The notes beneath the pieces were generated by a model, which had not been told where the DNA came from, did not search any database, and worked only from the letters and a program-made list of their open reading frames with translations. From contig CP091034.1 of the NCBI GenBank assembly GCA_039725955.1, positions 4,032,501-4,096,500 of the forward strand: a DNA stretch of 64,000 nt, given 5' to 3'. How positions within the stretch are numbered: position 1 is the first letter of the stretch; each line of letters begins with the position of its first letter. Below, piece by piece: positions 34,294 through 42,458 of the stretch. Position numbers and translations under genes: made by a program. Source of the DNA: Sinorhizobium sp. B11. GTDB lineage: Bacteria > Pseudomonadota > Alphaproteobacteria > Rhizobiales > Rhizobiaceae.

Positions 34294-34791
34294 TCAGAGA
34301 CGCTGTTTTACCGTTGCCAGCGCGCCCTTGAAGGCCTTGGCGAAACTTTCGCGATCGTCAGGATTGAGAAAGGAGCCGACATCCGTGCGCTTGCCCTCGC
34401 CGAAAATATGCATGGAGAGAATACCGATCTCCTGATGCCGGCGCACGAGGAAACGCGTCCAGAACGGATTGAAATGATGCTCGATCATGCGGCCGGACGG
34501 AGAAAACTTGCGCACCGAGACATCCGTACGCGAAACAGTTACCTCTTCCCGCACCCTGCCGGAGCGATAGTTCAGCCAGAAAGCCCCGTAGAGAAGTACG
34601 AAGTCCAGGCCGAAGAAAAAGCCGATCGGCCAAGCGCCGGTGACGATGAAGAACATGCCGTACATGAAGCAGATCGCGCCCGATATGGCGAGCAATAGCT
34701 TGAAACCCTTCCGCCCAAGCGAGCGATAGGGAAAGAGTTCGGCCGCAAAAACAGGCTGCTCGTTTCGGCTGTCGGCGTTGCTTTCCATCAT
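34294..34791 (-). CDS. DUF2244 membrane protein
   Basis: A 165-residue protein with two adjacent hydrophobic helices near residues 30-75 (LLLAISGAICFMYGMFFIVTGAWPIGFFFGLDFVLLYGAFWL). It then has a soluble C-terminal domain (SRTDVSVRKFSPSGRMIEHHFNPFWTRFLV), the DUF2244 pattern found near nth in many alphaproteobacteria. The start is uncertain: 34788, 34791 and 34815 are all in frame. The last would overlap the divergent nth start at 34814, so the two promoters share sequence inside each other's 5' ends. Confidence 0.83.
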   Translation of the reverse strand: MMESNADSRNEQPVFAAELFPYRSLGRKGFKLLLAISGAICFMYGMFFIVTGAWPIGFFFGLDFVLLYGAFWLNYRSGRVREEVTVSRTDVSVRKFSPSGRMIEHHFNPFWTRFLVRRHQEIGILSMHIFGEGKRTDVGSFLNPDDRESFAKAFKGALATVKQRL

Positions 34792-34813
34792 GGCGACTGA
34801 GTATAGATTTTCC

Positions 34814-35596
34814 ATGGCCAATCCGAAACTCAAATCCAATACCAAACCGTCGCTAAACTCGAATGTGATCACCCGCCGCAAGCCGGCGGTGCCGGTCAAG
34901 ACAGCCTACTCGCTGGCCGAGCGCGAAGAGATCTTTCGCCGCTTTTCCGTCCAGCGGCCGGAACCGCGCGGCGAGCTGGAACATACCAATCCTTTCACGC
35001 TCGTCGTGGCGGTCGCCCTCTCCGCCCAGGCGACGGATGCCGGTGTCAACAAGGCAACCCGCGCGCTGTTCAGAATCGCCGATACGCCACAGAAGATGCT
35101 CGATCTCGGCGAAGAAAAGGTCCGCGACTACATCAAGACGATCGGTCTCTATCGCAACAAGGCAAAGAACGTCATTGCGCTCTCGCAAATGCTGGTCGAC
35201 GAGTTCGGCGGCAAGGTGCCGGAGACGCGCGAGGAACTGGTGCGCCTGCCGGGCGTCGGCCGCAAGACCGCCAATGTGGTCATGTCAATGGCCTTCGGTC
35301 AGGCAACGATGGCGGTTGACACCCATATTTTCCGTATCGCCAACCGCATCAGGCTCGCACCCGGAAAGACGCCTGACGAGGTTGAAGACCGGCTGATGAA
35401 GGTGGTGCCGAAACAATATCTCTACCACGCTCATCACTGGCTGATCCTACACGGCCGCTATACCTGCAAGGCCCGTCGCCCCGAATGCGAGCGCTGCGTG
35501 ATTGCCGATATCTGCAAATCGCCGGAAAAGAGCAGCGATATCCCGGCGCCGCTGGTCGAGCTACCGCCGCAGCTGATCGGCGAGGCCGTCGACTAG
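34814..35596 (+). CDS. nth: Endonuclease III (DNA glycosylase/AP lyase)
   Basis: Removes oxidised pyrimidines from DNA. It has 260 residues from the ATG at 34814; an upstream in-frame reading is less likely. The helix-hairpin-helix with catalytic lysine is LVRLPGVGRKTANVVMSMAFGQ, and the catalytic aspartate is in VDTHIFRIANRI. The C-terminal 4Fe-4S cluster shows C-x6-C-x2-C-x5-C (CKARRPECERCVIADIC). An N-terminal basic extension of about 40 residues (rich in Lys, Asn, Arg) is common in alphaproteobacterial Nth. Its last 36 bases overlap the convergent TetR-type gene. Confidence 0.95.
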   Translation: MANPKLKSNTKPSLNSNVITRRKPAVPVKTAYSLAEREEIFRRFSVQRPEPRGELEHTNPFTLVVAVALSAQATDAGVNKATRALFRIADTPQKMLDLGEEKVRDYIKTIGLYRNKAKNVIALSQMLVDEFGGKVPETREELVRLPGVGRKTANVVMSMAFGQATMAVDTHIFRIANRIRLAPGKTPDEVEDRLMKVVPKQYLYHAHHWLILHGRYTCKARRPECERCVIADICKSPEKSSDIPAPLVELPPQLIGEAVD

Positions 35597-36145
35597 GGCA
35601 GCTATTCCCCGCTCATAGTCTTCACGACTGCCGCCTGCTTCGATGGCGATCGCAGCGCGATCGAAAGCTGCCGAGAGCATGGCCGTCAATGGCCCGAGCA
35701 AAGCGCTGGCACTGGCCTGTGGCAACAAGGCTTCGAGCCCAGCCTGCAATGTCGCCTCGGCATTCTCCGCGTCGATCTGTGCTGTCGCGGGCAGGCCGAT
35801 CACGGCCGGCGCCTCGAGCAGAAGCAGCCTTGTTCGCCCTTCCACTTCCATTGCATCGAAATAGGCCGCAGCGCCTTCAAGCAGTGCTTCACGCGATGCG
35901 GTTTGCCGCGTTGCGCGCCGCTCGATCTCATCGACGACACCGGCCGCCTCCCTTTCGATCACCGCCCGGAAAAGCGCTTTCTTGTCTTCGAAGTGATGAT
36001 AGAGCGCACCGCGCGTTACACCAGCCTCTGTCACGATCTCGGGCGTCGCCGTCTCGGCATATCCCTTCTTGACGAAAAGCCGGCGCGCGGCATCCATCAG
36101 CGCCTGTCTCGTTTGCTCGGTTCTCTCGCGGTTACTGCGACTCAT
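35561..36145 (-). CDS. TetR/AcrR-family repressor divergent from a VOC protein
   Basis: A 194-residue regulator with the TetR helix-turn-helix near residues 12-58 (RQALMDAARRLFVKKGYAETATPEIVTEAGVTRGALYHHFEDKKALF). Its 3' end overlaps nth by 36 bases on the opposite strand. It is divergent from a VOC-family gene across 82 bases that hold two ACATAC-type palindromes, so it very probably represses itself and that gene. Confidence 0.9.
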   Translation of the reverse strand: MSRSNRERTEQTRQALMDAARRLFVKKGYAETATPEIVTEAGVTRGALYHHFEDKKALFRAVIEREAAGVVDEIERRATRQTASREALLEGAAAYFDAMEVEGRTRLLLLEAPAVIGLPATAQIDAENAEATLQAGLEALLPQASASALLGPLTAMLSAAFDRAAIAIEAGGSREDYERGIAALVDGLADQLRR

Positions 36146-36156
36146 GATCTCTGTTT

Positions 36157-36177
36157 ACATACAATCAGCATGTATGT
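36157..36177. promoter_or_regulatory. TetR operator candidate 1, tetR/VOC intergenic region
   Basis: Perfect inverted repeat ACATACA-N7-TGTATGT, 12 bases upstream of the tetR start. The half-site recalls the ACATAC/GTATGT halves of AcrR-type operators. Confidence 0.68.
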
Positions 36178-36188
36178 TAATAACAAAA

Positions 36189-36205
36189 ACATACAGAATG
36201 TACGT
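36189..36205. promoter_or_regulatory. TetR operator candidate 2, tetR/VOC intergenic region
   Basis: Imperfect inverted repeat ACATACA-N3-TGTACGT with the same half-site as candidate 1, ending 22 bases before the VOC start codon. Confidence 0.55.
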
Positions 36206-36227
36206 AAAACCCAGAAAGAGGAACGCG

Positions 36228-36653
36228 ATGAAATCGACGAGCTATTATCCCGTAATCATGACGGATGACGTTGCCGGGACGGCTGCCTTCTATTGCCGTC
36301 ATTTCCGTTTCCAGCCTCTCTTCGAAAGCGACTGGTATGTCCATCTGCAATCGATCGAGGATGAGCATGTGACGCTTGCCGTGCTCGACGGTAGCCACGA
36401 AACCATCCCGGCCGCCGGCCGCGGAAAGATCTCCGGCCTTCTCCTGAATTTCGAGGTCGAGGATGTGGACGCGATTTACGCCATTTGCGCGGAGGCAGGG
36501 TTGCCGATCCTGCGCACGATCCGGGACGAGGATTTCGGCCAGCGCCACTTCATTGCCGCCGATCCCAACGGCGTCTTGATCGACGTCATCAAGCCGATCC
36601 CGCCAAGCGCCGAATATGCGGCCTTGTATGAAGCGGCAGCGCTGCCCGGCTAA
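36228..36653 (+). CDS. VOC-family (glyoxalase/bleomycin resistance-like) protein
   Basis: A 141-residue protein with one vicinal-oxygen-chelate module pair: SYYPVIMTDDVAGTAAFYCRHFRFQPLFESDWYVHLQ, then LLLNFEVEDVDAIYAICAEAGLPILRTIRDEDFGQRHFIAADPNGVLIDVIKPI. The start ATG follows AAAGAGGAAC; longer upstream readings run through the divergent regulator. It probably binds or modifies the small molecule that releases the neighbouring TetR repressor. The substrate is unknown. Confidence 0.87.
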   Translation: MKSTSYYPVIMTDDVAGTAAFYCRHFRFQPLFESDWYVHLQSIEDEHVTLAVLDGSHETIPAAGRGKISGLLLNFEVEDVDAIYAICAEAGLPILRTIRDEDFGQRHFIAADPNGVLIDVIKPIPPSAEYAALYEAAALPG

Positions 36654-36703
36654 AGCAATTCACCAACGGTGTAGCGCGGTTTTCGTTCGGATCTGCGTGA
36701 AAG

Positions 36704-37417
36704 CTAGGCTCGGAAATCGGGATCGCGCGCGGAGATCAACTTGTGCAGGTGCACCATCATGCCGGCGGCAAAGAGAGGCGTGAGCAGGTTGACGATAGGG
36801 ATCGCCAGAAAGAGTGCAATCACCAGGCCACCGAGAAAGACCGTCGGACCATGTTTGGCGCGAAACAGTCGCGCCTCCGGACGAGAACGGAAGCGCATGG
36901 CCGCGAATTCAAAGAATTCCCGCCCGAGCAGGTAGCCGTTCACAAGAAAGAAGGCCACGAGATTGACGCCGGGAATGAAGAGCAGCAAGAGGGCGATAAT
37001 ATTGCCGACGATCACCACCCCCAGGAACTTGATTGAGCTTGCCATCGCAGGCCCGAGCGGCATGGCCTTGCCGGCCACATCCTGCGGATAGTCCCGCTTC
37101 TCGATCACCTCGGCGACATCGTCGAGAAAGAGGCCGGCAATCAGCGCAGTCACCGGCGAAAGCAGCAGCGCCAGCGCGAGCGCAAGTCCGATCCCGGCGG
37201 CGACAAGGAAAACGAAGCTGAGCCAGCCGGCCCAGTCGGGCATCTCGGGAAAGAACCCGGTCACCCAGGGAAATACGAGACTGATGAACAGGCCGCGCAA
37301 GGCGAACCACAAGCCGATCAGCACCAGCACGGTCAGCCCCAGAACCTTCCAGAACGCCGACCGGGTCTCCGGCGCAAAAAGGTTGAGGAGAGAAAGGCGA
37401 GCGGCGTCAAGGATCAT
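36704..37417 (-). CDS. CysZ/EI24-domain membrane protein
   Basis: A 237-residue integral membrane protein with four to six hydrophobic segments. Typical features are FLDDVAEVIEKRDYP in a cytoplasmic loop, GVVIVGNIIALLLLFIPGVNLVAFFLVNGYLLGREFFEFAAMRF, and the C-terminal GLVIALFLAIPIVNLLTPLFAAGMMVHLHK. These fit the EI24 domain shared with the sulfate transporter CysZ. The family name does not prove sulfate transport. It is monocistronic, with an independent promoter likely in the gap before the RpiR gene. Confidence 0.85.
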   Translation of the reverse strand: MILDAARLSLLNLFAPETRSAFWKVLGLTVLVLIGLWFALRGLFISLVFPWVTGFFPEMPDWAGWLSFVFLVAAGIGLALALALLLSPVTALIAGLFLDDVAEVIEKRDYPQDVAGKAMPLGPAMASSIKFLGVVIVGNIIALLLLFIPGVNLVAFFLVNGYLLGREFFEFAAMRFRSRPEARLFRAKHGPTVFLGGLVIALFLAIPIVNLLTPLFAAGMMVHLHKLISARDPDFRA

Positions 37418-37479
37418 TCTCTGGCGTCTCCGTTACGCAGCGTGATGTAGGAAGCCCGCGGTCTCGCGGCAAGTCGGTT

Positions 37480-37524
37480 GAAAATTACATGCTTGAATAG
37501 AAAACTTGTCGAAAATTACATGCT
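37480..37524. repeat. Two 14-bp direct repeats upstream of the RpiR gene
   Basis: GAAAATTACATGCT occurs at 37480-37493 and again at 37511-37524, 31 bases apart (three helical turns), in the AT-rich gap between the EI24 and RpiR genes. RpiR-family operators such as that of HexR contain ATTACA halves, so these may be binding sites of the RpiR protein encoded next. Confidence 0.6.
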
Positions 37525-37650
37525 AATATATAGTTCGTAACGTTCGATATACGTGTGGGCCTAAGAAGAGCTTCCGGACAATATTAAAAAACAGGGATTC
37601 GGCTCCACGAATCCACGGGAAGCCTCTGAGGATATGGGGGAGGCTGCGAC

Positions 37651-38505
37651 GTGGAAGATTTTGTAGACAAGCTTAGGCAATACGCGAAGTCCGGCACGCC
37701 CGCCGAACGACGCATCGCGAAATATTTTACTGAACATTTGAACGACCTGCCGTTTGAAACCGCTGCATCGGTTGCCGACCGGCTTGATCTCTCACCGATG
37801 ACGGTGGGCCGTTTTTTGCGAGCGCTCGGCTACCAGGGACTGGACAGCGTGAAGGTGGAAATCCGCGAAACGGCAACGACCTCTCCGGTCCAGTTCCAGA
37901 GCTCGATGACGGAACTGCAAACCGACGCATCGGATGGTAAGCCGCTCGCCGTTCTGGTGGCGGAGCAGATACAGGCACTGCATCACATCTATCATCTGAC
38001 CGCCCAGCCGCATTGGGGCGAAGCCGTCGCGATGATCGGCGCATCCAAAGAGGTCTTCGTCGCCACCCACGCAAGACTGTCGGGCTTCTCCAGCCATTTC
38101 TGCCAGCGACTGACCCAGGCTCGCGACAGTGTGCGTGCGATCGATGGCGCAGGTAATCGCTTCGCGGAGCTTTTCGCCCGTGCCTTCGTCGAGGATGCCG
38201 TGCTCGTCATCATCGATTGTCGGCGCTTCGCCAGGTCACGGCTGCTTGCGCGCACTGCCCGGCGTTACGGTTACAAAGTGATTCTGATTTCCGCTCAGCA
38301 TGCAGATTGGCTGCCGGAACAATCGAATGTCGTCCTGCCCTTACCGCCTGCCCGCGCGCCTGATATGGATAACCTGCCGCCGCTGATCGCCTTGCTCGAC
38401 TGCCTGTCCGAGGCAGTTATTTTGAACGCCGGCGAAGAGGCAAGCCAACGCCGCCGGCGCATGGTGGAATTTGCAACCATCCTTGGGGAAACGGCTAACC
38501 GCTGA
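37651..38505 (+). CDS. RpiR-family regulator with SIS domain
   Basis: A 284-residue regulator with an N-terminal HTH_6 domain (YAKSGTPAERRIAKYFTEHLNDLPFETAASVADRLDLSPMTVGRFLRALGYQG) and a C-terminal SIS phosphosugar domain (about residues 125-260). The GTG start follows GGGGGAGG. It is convergent with the FGGY kinase gene, with one base between the stops. It may control the polyol cluster or a distant sugar pathway; the direct repeats upstream suggest autoregulation. Confidence 0.87.
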   Translation: MEDFVDKLRQYAKSGTPAERRIAKYFTEHLNDLPFETAASVADRLDLSPMTVGRFLRALGYQGLDSVKVEIRETATTSPVQFQSSMTELQTDASDGKPLAVLVAEQIQALHHIYHLTAQPHWGEAVAMIGASKEVFVATHARLSGFSSHFCQRLTQARDSVRAIDGAGNRFAELFARAFVEDAVLVIIDCRRFARSRLLARTARRYGYKVILISAQHADWLPEQSNVVLPLPPARAPDMDNLPPLIALLDCLSEAVILNAGEEASQRRRRMVEFATILGETANR

Positions 38506-38506
38506 A

Positions 38507-40090
38507 TTATTCGACCGCTTCCAGTTCAGCCCGGTGGCGGTACATCGCGAGAAAGCGGCGATAGTCGCGGTCGTAAAGCGCCTGTTTGCTCCTGTTGGGA
38601 AGACGCTCGGAGCCGCCGGGATACATCGCCCTCCCCGCCGCCGCCAAATCCTTGTGCGAGCCGCAGGCAACTGATGCAGCGATCGCGGTGCCAAGCAGGA
38701 CCGCCTCGTTCATGTCAGGCACGATGACCTTGCAACCCGTCACATCCGAATAGAGCTCCATCAGAATGGGGTTCTTCACGTGCCCACCAGCCACATGCAG
38801 CGTATCCGGCATGTAACCGTGATCTCTCATCTTTTCGAGAATGTGACGGATACCGAGCGCAATGCCAATGGCGGTCCGCCAATAGAGCGCACAGAGACCG
38901 TCGAAGGACGTATCGAGCGTCAGCCCGCTGACGACGCCGACAGCATGCGGATCAGCCAATGGCGACCGATTGCCGTGAAAATCCGGAAGGACGAAGATCC
39001 GTGCGCCGAGTGAGTCACCCGCCTCTGCTCTCAGTTCCGCGATGCGGGCGACGATCTTCTGATGCAGCGCCGCGGTTGGCTCAGCGCCGGCCGCGTGCAT
39101 GCGCACGATATGATCAAGGAGTGCACCGGCCGCGGATTGACCGGCCTCGACGAGCCACGATTGCGGAAAAACCGCTTCGTAATAAGGGCCCCACATTCCC
39201 TGGCTTGGCTTTCGCTCGGGGGAAAAGGCAACGACGCAGCTCGATGTCCCGGCAATGAGCGCAAGCTGCTGCTCGAGCTTCTCCGGATCGCCGGCATAAC
39301 CGCTGAGTGTACCGAGCGCGCCGGCATAGGCATCGATCATCCCGGCCGAAACATGGCAATCGGTGGTCAGGCCCAACGCTTCGGCAGCATCCGGCGTCAG
39401 TTTGCCGACGCTTTCTCCAACCGCCACCGTGTCTTCCGGCAGCCTGCCACGAAGCAGCAAATCCTCAAGACCGATCTGCTTCAGGAAGTCTCCCTGCCAG
39501 CCCCTTTCCTTATGGGCTAGATAATTCCATTTGGCCGTCAGCGTGCAGCGGGATCTGGCAAGCGAGCCGGTTGCCTTCCACGTCAGGAAATCGGCAAGGT
39601 CGAAAAGGTATCCGGTGTTCGCCCAGGTCGCCGGCAGCTCCTTCTTCAGCCACATCAGCTTCGGCATTTCCATTTCCGGCGACATGACGCCGCCGGAATG
39701 TTCCAGCACTTCATGCTTCGTCGCCGTACAGAAATCTGCCTCCTTCAGCGCCCGGTGATCGAGCCAGACGACCGTATCGAAGCGCCTCTCACCGCTGGTG
39801 GAAACACTGATCTGCCTCCCTTCGGTATCGCGCACCACAAGCGAACAGGTGGCGTCGAAACCGATCGCGCCGATTGCGGCAGCCTCAATGCCGGACTGGC
39901 CCAAGGCTGCACGCACGGCAATACAAACGGCCGACCATATATCCTCGGAATCATGCTCGGCATGGTTCTCGCGCGGCCGGTTCATGAGGATTGGATGTTC
40001 AGCCTTGGCAAGCAGGCGGCCATGCGTGTCAAAGACACCGGCGCGTGCGCTGCTCGTGCCGATATCCACCGCAACCACATGATCACGCAT
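38507..40090 (-). CDS. FGGY-family pentulose kinase (D-ribulokinase-like)
   Basis: A 527-residue sugar kinase. The N-terminal loop is VVAVDIGTSSARAGVFDTHG, followed by GFDATCSLVV near residue 83, the catalytic Asp in SAGMIDAYAGALGTLSG, and a C-terminal ATP loop VAGGHVKNP. Its length and the GFDATCSLVV block fit the ribulokinase/FGGY-carbohydrate-kinase group better than XylB. Its ATG overlaps the stop of the HAD gene by one base, which indicates coupling. It should phosphorylate the ketose made by the polyol dehydrogenase, for example D-ribulose or D-xylulose; the exact substrate is open. Confidence 0.88.
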   Translation of the reverse strand: MRDHVVAVDIGTSSARAGVFDTHGRLLAKAEHPILMNRPRENHAEHDSEDIWSAVCIAVRAALGQSGIEAAAIGAIGFDATCSLVVRDTEGRQISVSTSGERRFDTVVWLDHRALKEADFCTATKHEVLEHSGGVMSPEMEMPKLMWLKKELPATWANTGYLFDLADFLTWKATGSLARSRCTLTAKWNYLAHKERGWQGDFLKQIGLEDLLLRGRLPEDTVAVGESVGKLTPDAAEALGLTTDCHVSAGMIDAYAGALGTLSGYAGDPEKLEQQLALIAGTSSCVVAFSPERKPSQGMWGPYYEAVFPQSWLVEAGQSAAGALLDHIVRMHAAGAEPTAALHQKIVARIAELRAEAGDSLGARIFVLPDFHGNRSPLADPHAVGVVSGLTLDTSFDGLCALYWRTAIGIALGIRHILEKMRDHGYMPDTLHVAGGHVKNPILMELYSDVTGCKVIVPDMNEAVLLGTAIAASVACGSHKDLAAAGRAMYPGGSERLPNRSKQALYDRDYRRFLAMYRHRAELEAVE

Positions 40091-40779
40091 CAATGCTGAG
40101 TCCCGTCCAGCTTTTGTTTGCGGACAAGTTGTATCAATTCCGGCATGGCGTCAAACACGACTTCCGGCGAAAGACGATCGAGTTCCTCGCGATATCCAGC
40201 GAAATTTGCATGCGAGCCGCCAGTGAAGGCGAAGACCGTCATGCCCGCCGCTTTGGCTGCAGCAATACCTGCCGGACTGTCCTCGATAACGACACAGTCA
40301 CGCGGCTCCACACGCATCTGGTCGGCAGCATAAAGGAAGAGATCCGGCGCCGGCTTGCCGCGCTTGACCATGCTGGCACTGAAGATGTTCGGCAACTTTG
40401 GCAAGAGCCCGGTGACCGAGAGCGACAGCCTGATCCGTTCGACCTGGCTGGACGAGGCGACACAGCAGGGAATGCCAAGTGCATCGATCGTCTCGCCAAT
40501 GCCTGGCATGGCTTTCAGCTCGGTGCGGAATCGGGCGTAGAGACTGGTGCGGATGCCTTCCAGGAATTCCTCGTGGGCATGCACGTTGAACTCCGTCTCC
40601 AATATGTCGATCAGAGTTGCCAGGCTCTTGCCGAGGAAACGCTCATAGGCCTCGTCCTCGGTAATCGTCACGCCGAGATCGGCCATCGCCTTGACGAGAA
40701 CGGAGATCGAAATCGGCTCGCTGTCGACGAGTACGCCGTCGCAATCGAAAATGACCAGCCGTGGTTCCGCATCAGCCAT
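40090..40779 (-). CDS. HAD-superfamily sugar phosphatase-like hydrolase
   Basis: A 229-residue haloacid-dehalogenase phosphatase of the beta-phosphoglucomutase/phosphoglycolate type. Motif I is VIFDCDGVLVDSEP near residue 9, motif II is CCVASSSQ, motif III is the Lys in KRGKPAPD, and motif IV is CVVIEDSPAGIAAAKAAGM. It sits between mtlK and the FGGY kinase on the same strand. A role in removing a dead-end sugar phosphate is inferred from that position. Confidence 0.9.
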   Translation of the reverse strand: MADAEPRLVIFDCDGVLVDSEPISISVLVKAMADLGVTITEDEAYERFLGKSLATLIDILETEFNVHAHEEFLEGIRTSLYARFRTELKAMPGIGETIDALGIPCCVASSSQVERIRLSLSVTGLLPKLPNIFSASMVKRGKPAPDLFLYAADQMRVEPRDCVVIEDSPAGIAAAKAAGMTVFAFTGGSHANFAGYREELDRLSPEVVFDAMPELIQLVRKQKLDGTQH

Positions 40780-40870
40780 GGAAGACCCAACCTGAGTTCA
40801 GTTCGGAAGAGACCGTCCTGCTTTGTACGCAAGGCCGGGATGGCGGCTGAAACGCCGCCATCAGGATTTC

Positions 40871-42352
40871 TTACACCGCGAGCTTGCCGTCGAGATAGAG
40901 CTGCAACGTTTCCTTCGTGCCCTTTTCCCACAGGGTTTTCAGCGCATGGGCGAAACGTTTGCGGAAAACATCGGATTTCGCCACTTCGCCGAAAATATCG
41001 TCGAAGACGAGGAAGGCGGCCGGATCGTCCTTTGCCTTGACGGCCGCCTCATGCAGGCGATCGGCGCTGGCATCGTTGAAGACGATCTCCTTGCCGCTGT
41101 CGCTCTTGCCGAAGAAGTAGCGGCACCAAAGCGCAGAGACGAGCGCAAGGCCGACGACATCCCGGCCCTGGCTGAGATTGTCGAGCGTCGACGGCAGGAT
41201 GAATTTCGGCTGACGGTTGGAGCCGTCCTGCGCCAGACGCGGGATCGTGTCGGCAATCTTGGGATTGAGGAAGCGGCGCTCGATCAGCTTGAAATAATCG
41301 GCAAGCGACGTATCCGGCACCGGCGGCACGATGGGGATGATTTCCTCATTTTCGAGCTTGGCGAGGAAGGCACGTATCAGATCGTTTTCCATCGATTCAT
41401 GCACGAAATGAATATCCATCAGCGCCGCCGGATAGGCGATCGCCGCGTGGCCGCCGTTGAGGATGCGGATTTTCATGTGCTCATAGGGCGTGACGTCAGG
41501 TACGAAAGTGACGCCGACCTTTTCGAGTGCCGGACGCCCCATCGGGAACTTGTCTTCCAGCACCCACTGCTTGAATTCTTCACAATAGACCGGCCAGTTG
41601 TCCTCGATATCGAAATTCTCCTTCAAGAAATCGATCTCGCGCTGGCTGGTGGCCGGCGTGATGCGGTCGACCATGCCGTTCGGGAAGGAGACATTTGCCT
41701 TGATCCAGTCCGCAAAAGCCGGATCGGAGAGCTTCGCCGTGCCAACAACCGCATTCGCGGTGACGATACCATTATGAGGAATGTTGTCGCAGGACATGAC
41801 GGTGAAGGGTGCGATACCCTTTTCCTTGCGTGCCTTGAGACCCGCGACGATCAGTCCAAAGACGGTCTGCGGCGCAGACGGGTTCTGCCCGTCGGCGGCA
41901 ATCGCCGGATGCGCTGGATTGAACTTGCCCGAGGCGTCGATGAAATAGCCGCCCTCGGTGATCGTCATCGAGACAATGCGAATGGAGGGATCGGCGAGCT
42001 TGGCGATGATGACGTCGGGTTCGCCGACGGGCAGGATATCAATCATCGGCGCGGTCACACGCGCCGCCGTCCTGTTATTGTCCTGCTCGACGACGGTCGT
42101 CAGGAAATCCTGCGCGGCAAGCTTGTCGCGCATGGCCGCGTCTGAGGGCAGAACGCCGGCGCCGATGATTGCCCAATCATGGTCGCTGCCGGCATTGAAG
42201 AGATCGTCGAGATAGATCGCTTGATGGGCGCGATGGAAATTGCCGACGCCGAAGTGCACGATGCCGGCTTTCAGCGACGCCCGATCGTAAGCCGGAATGG
42301 CCGCGGTCTTTGCCGCCTCGTTGAGCGTTGCCAGCGATAGTTTGCACGTCAT
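40871..42352 (-). CDS. mtlK: Mannitol 2-dehydrogenase (long-chain polyol dehydrogenase)
   Basis: Oxidises D-mannitol to D-fructose with NAD, and in related rhizobia also D-sorbitol and D-arabitol. The protein has 493 residues. The nucleotide-binding stretch is IVHFGVGNFHRAHQAIYLDDL, and the catalytic K-x4-N-x2-H motif is KIRILNGGH. MtlK homologues of about 490 residues sit in the smo cluster of S. meliloti. Here mtlK directly follows smoK, and the smoS sorbitol dehydrogenase gene found between them in S. meliloti is absent. Confidence 0.93.
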   Translation of the reverse strand: MTCKLSLATLNEAAKTAAIPAYDRASLKAGIVHFGVGNFHRAHQAIYLDDLFNAGSDHDWAIIGAGVLPSDAAMRDKLAAQDFLTTVVEQDNNRTAARVTAPMIDILPVGEPDVIIAKLADPSIRIVSMTITEGGYFIDASGKFNPAHPAIAADGQNPSAPQTVFGLIVAGLKARKEKGIAPFTVMSCDNIPHNGIVTANAVVGTAKLSDPAFADWIKANVSFPNGMVDRITPATSQREIDFLKENFDIEDNWPVYCEEFKQWVLEDKFPMGRPALEKVGVTFVPDVTPYEHMKIRILNGGHAAIAYPAALMDIHFVHESMENDLIRAFLAKLENEEIIPIVPPVPDTSLADYFKLIERRFLNPKIADTIPRLAQDGSNRQPKFILPSTLDNLSQGRDVVGLALVSALWCRYFFGKSDSGKEIVFNDASADRLHEAAVKAKDDPAAFLVFDDIFGEVAKSDVFRKRFAHALKTLWEKGTKETLQLYLDGKLAV

Positions 42353-42458
42353 GTTTCAGTCCTCTTGAAGGTCTTTCGAAAGAGCCCTAAGCCCTCCCGT
42401 TAGCACGGGCCGGACGAGATTGTCCGCTCCGCATGTCTGCCCCCAGCCGGCGGTCGCT

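Noticed and set aside
37480..37524. The AAAATTACATGCT repeats as a CRISPR array
   Set aside because: Only two short copies with a 17-base spacer, and no cas genes in the window.
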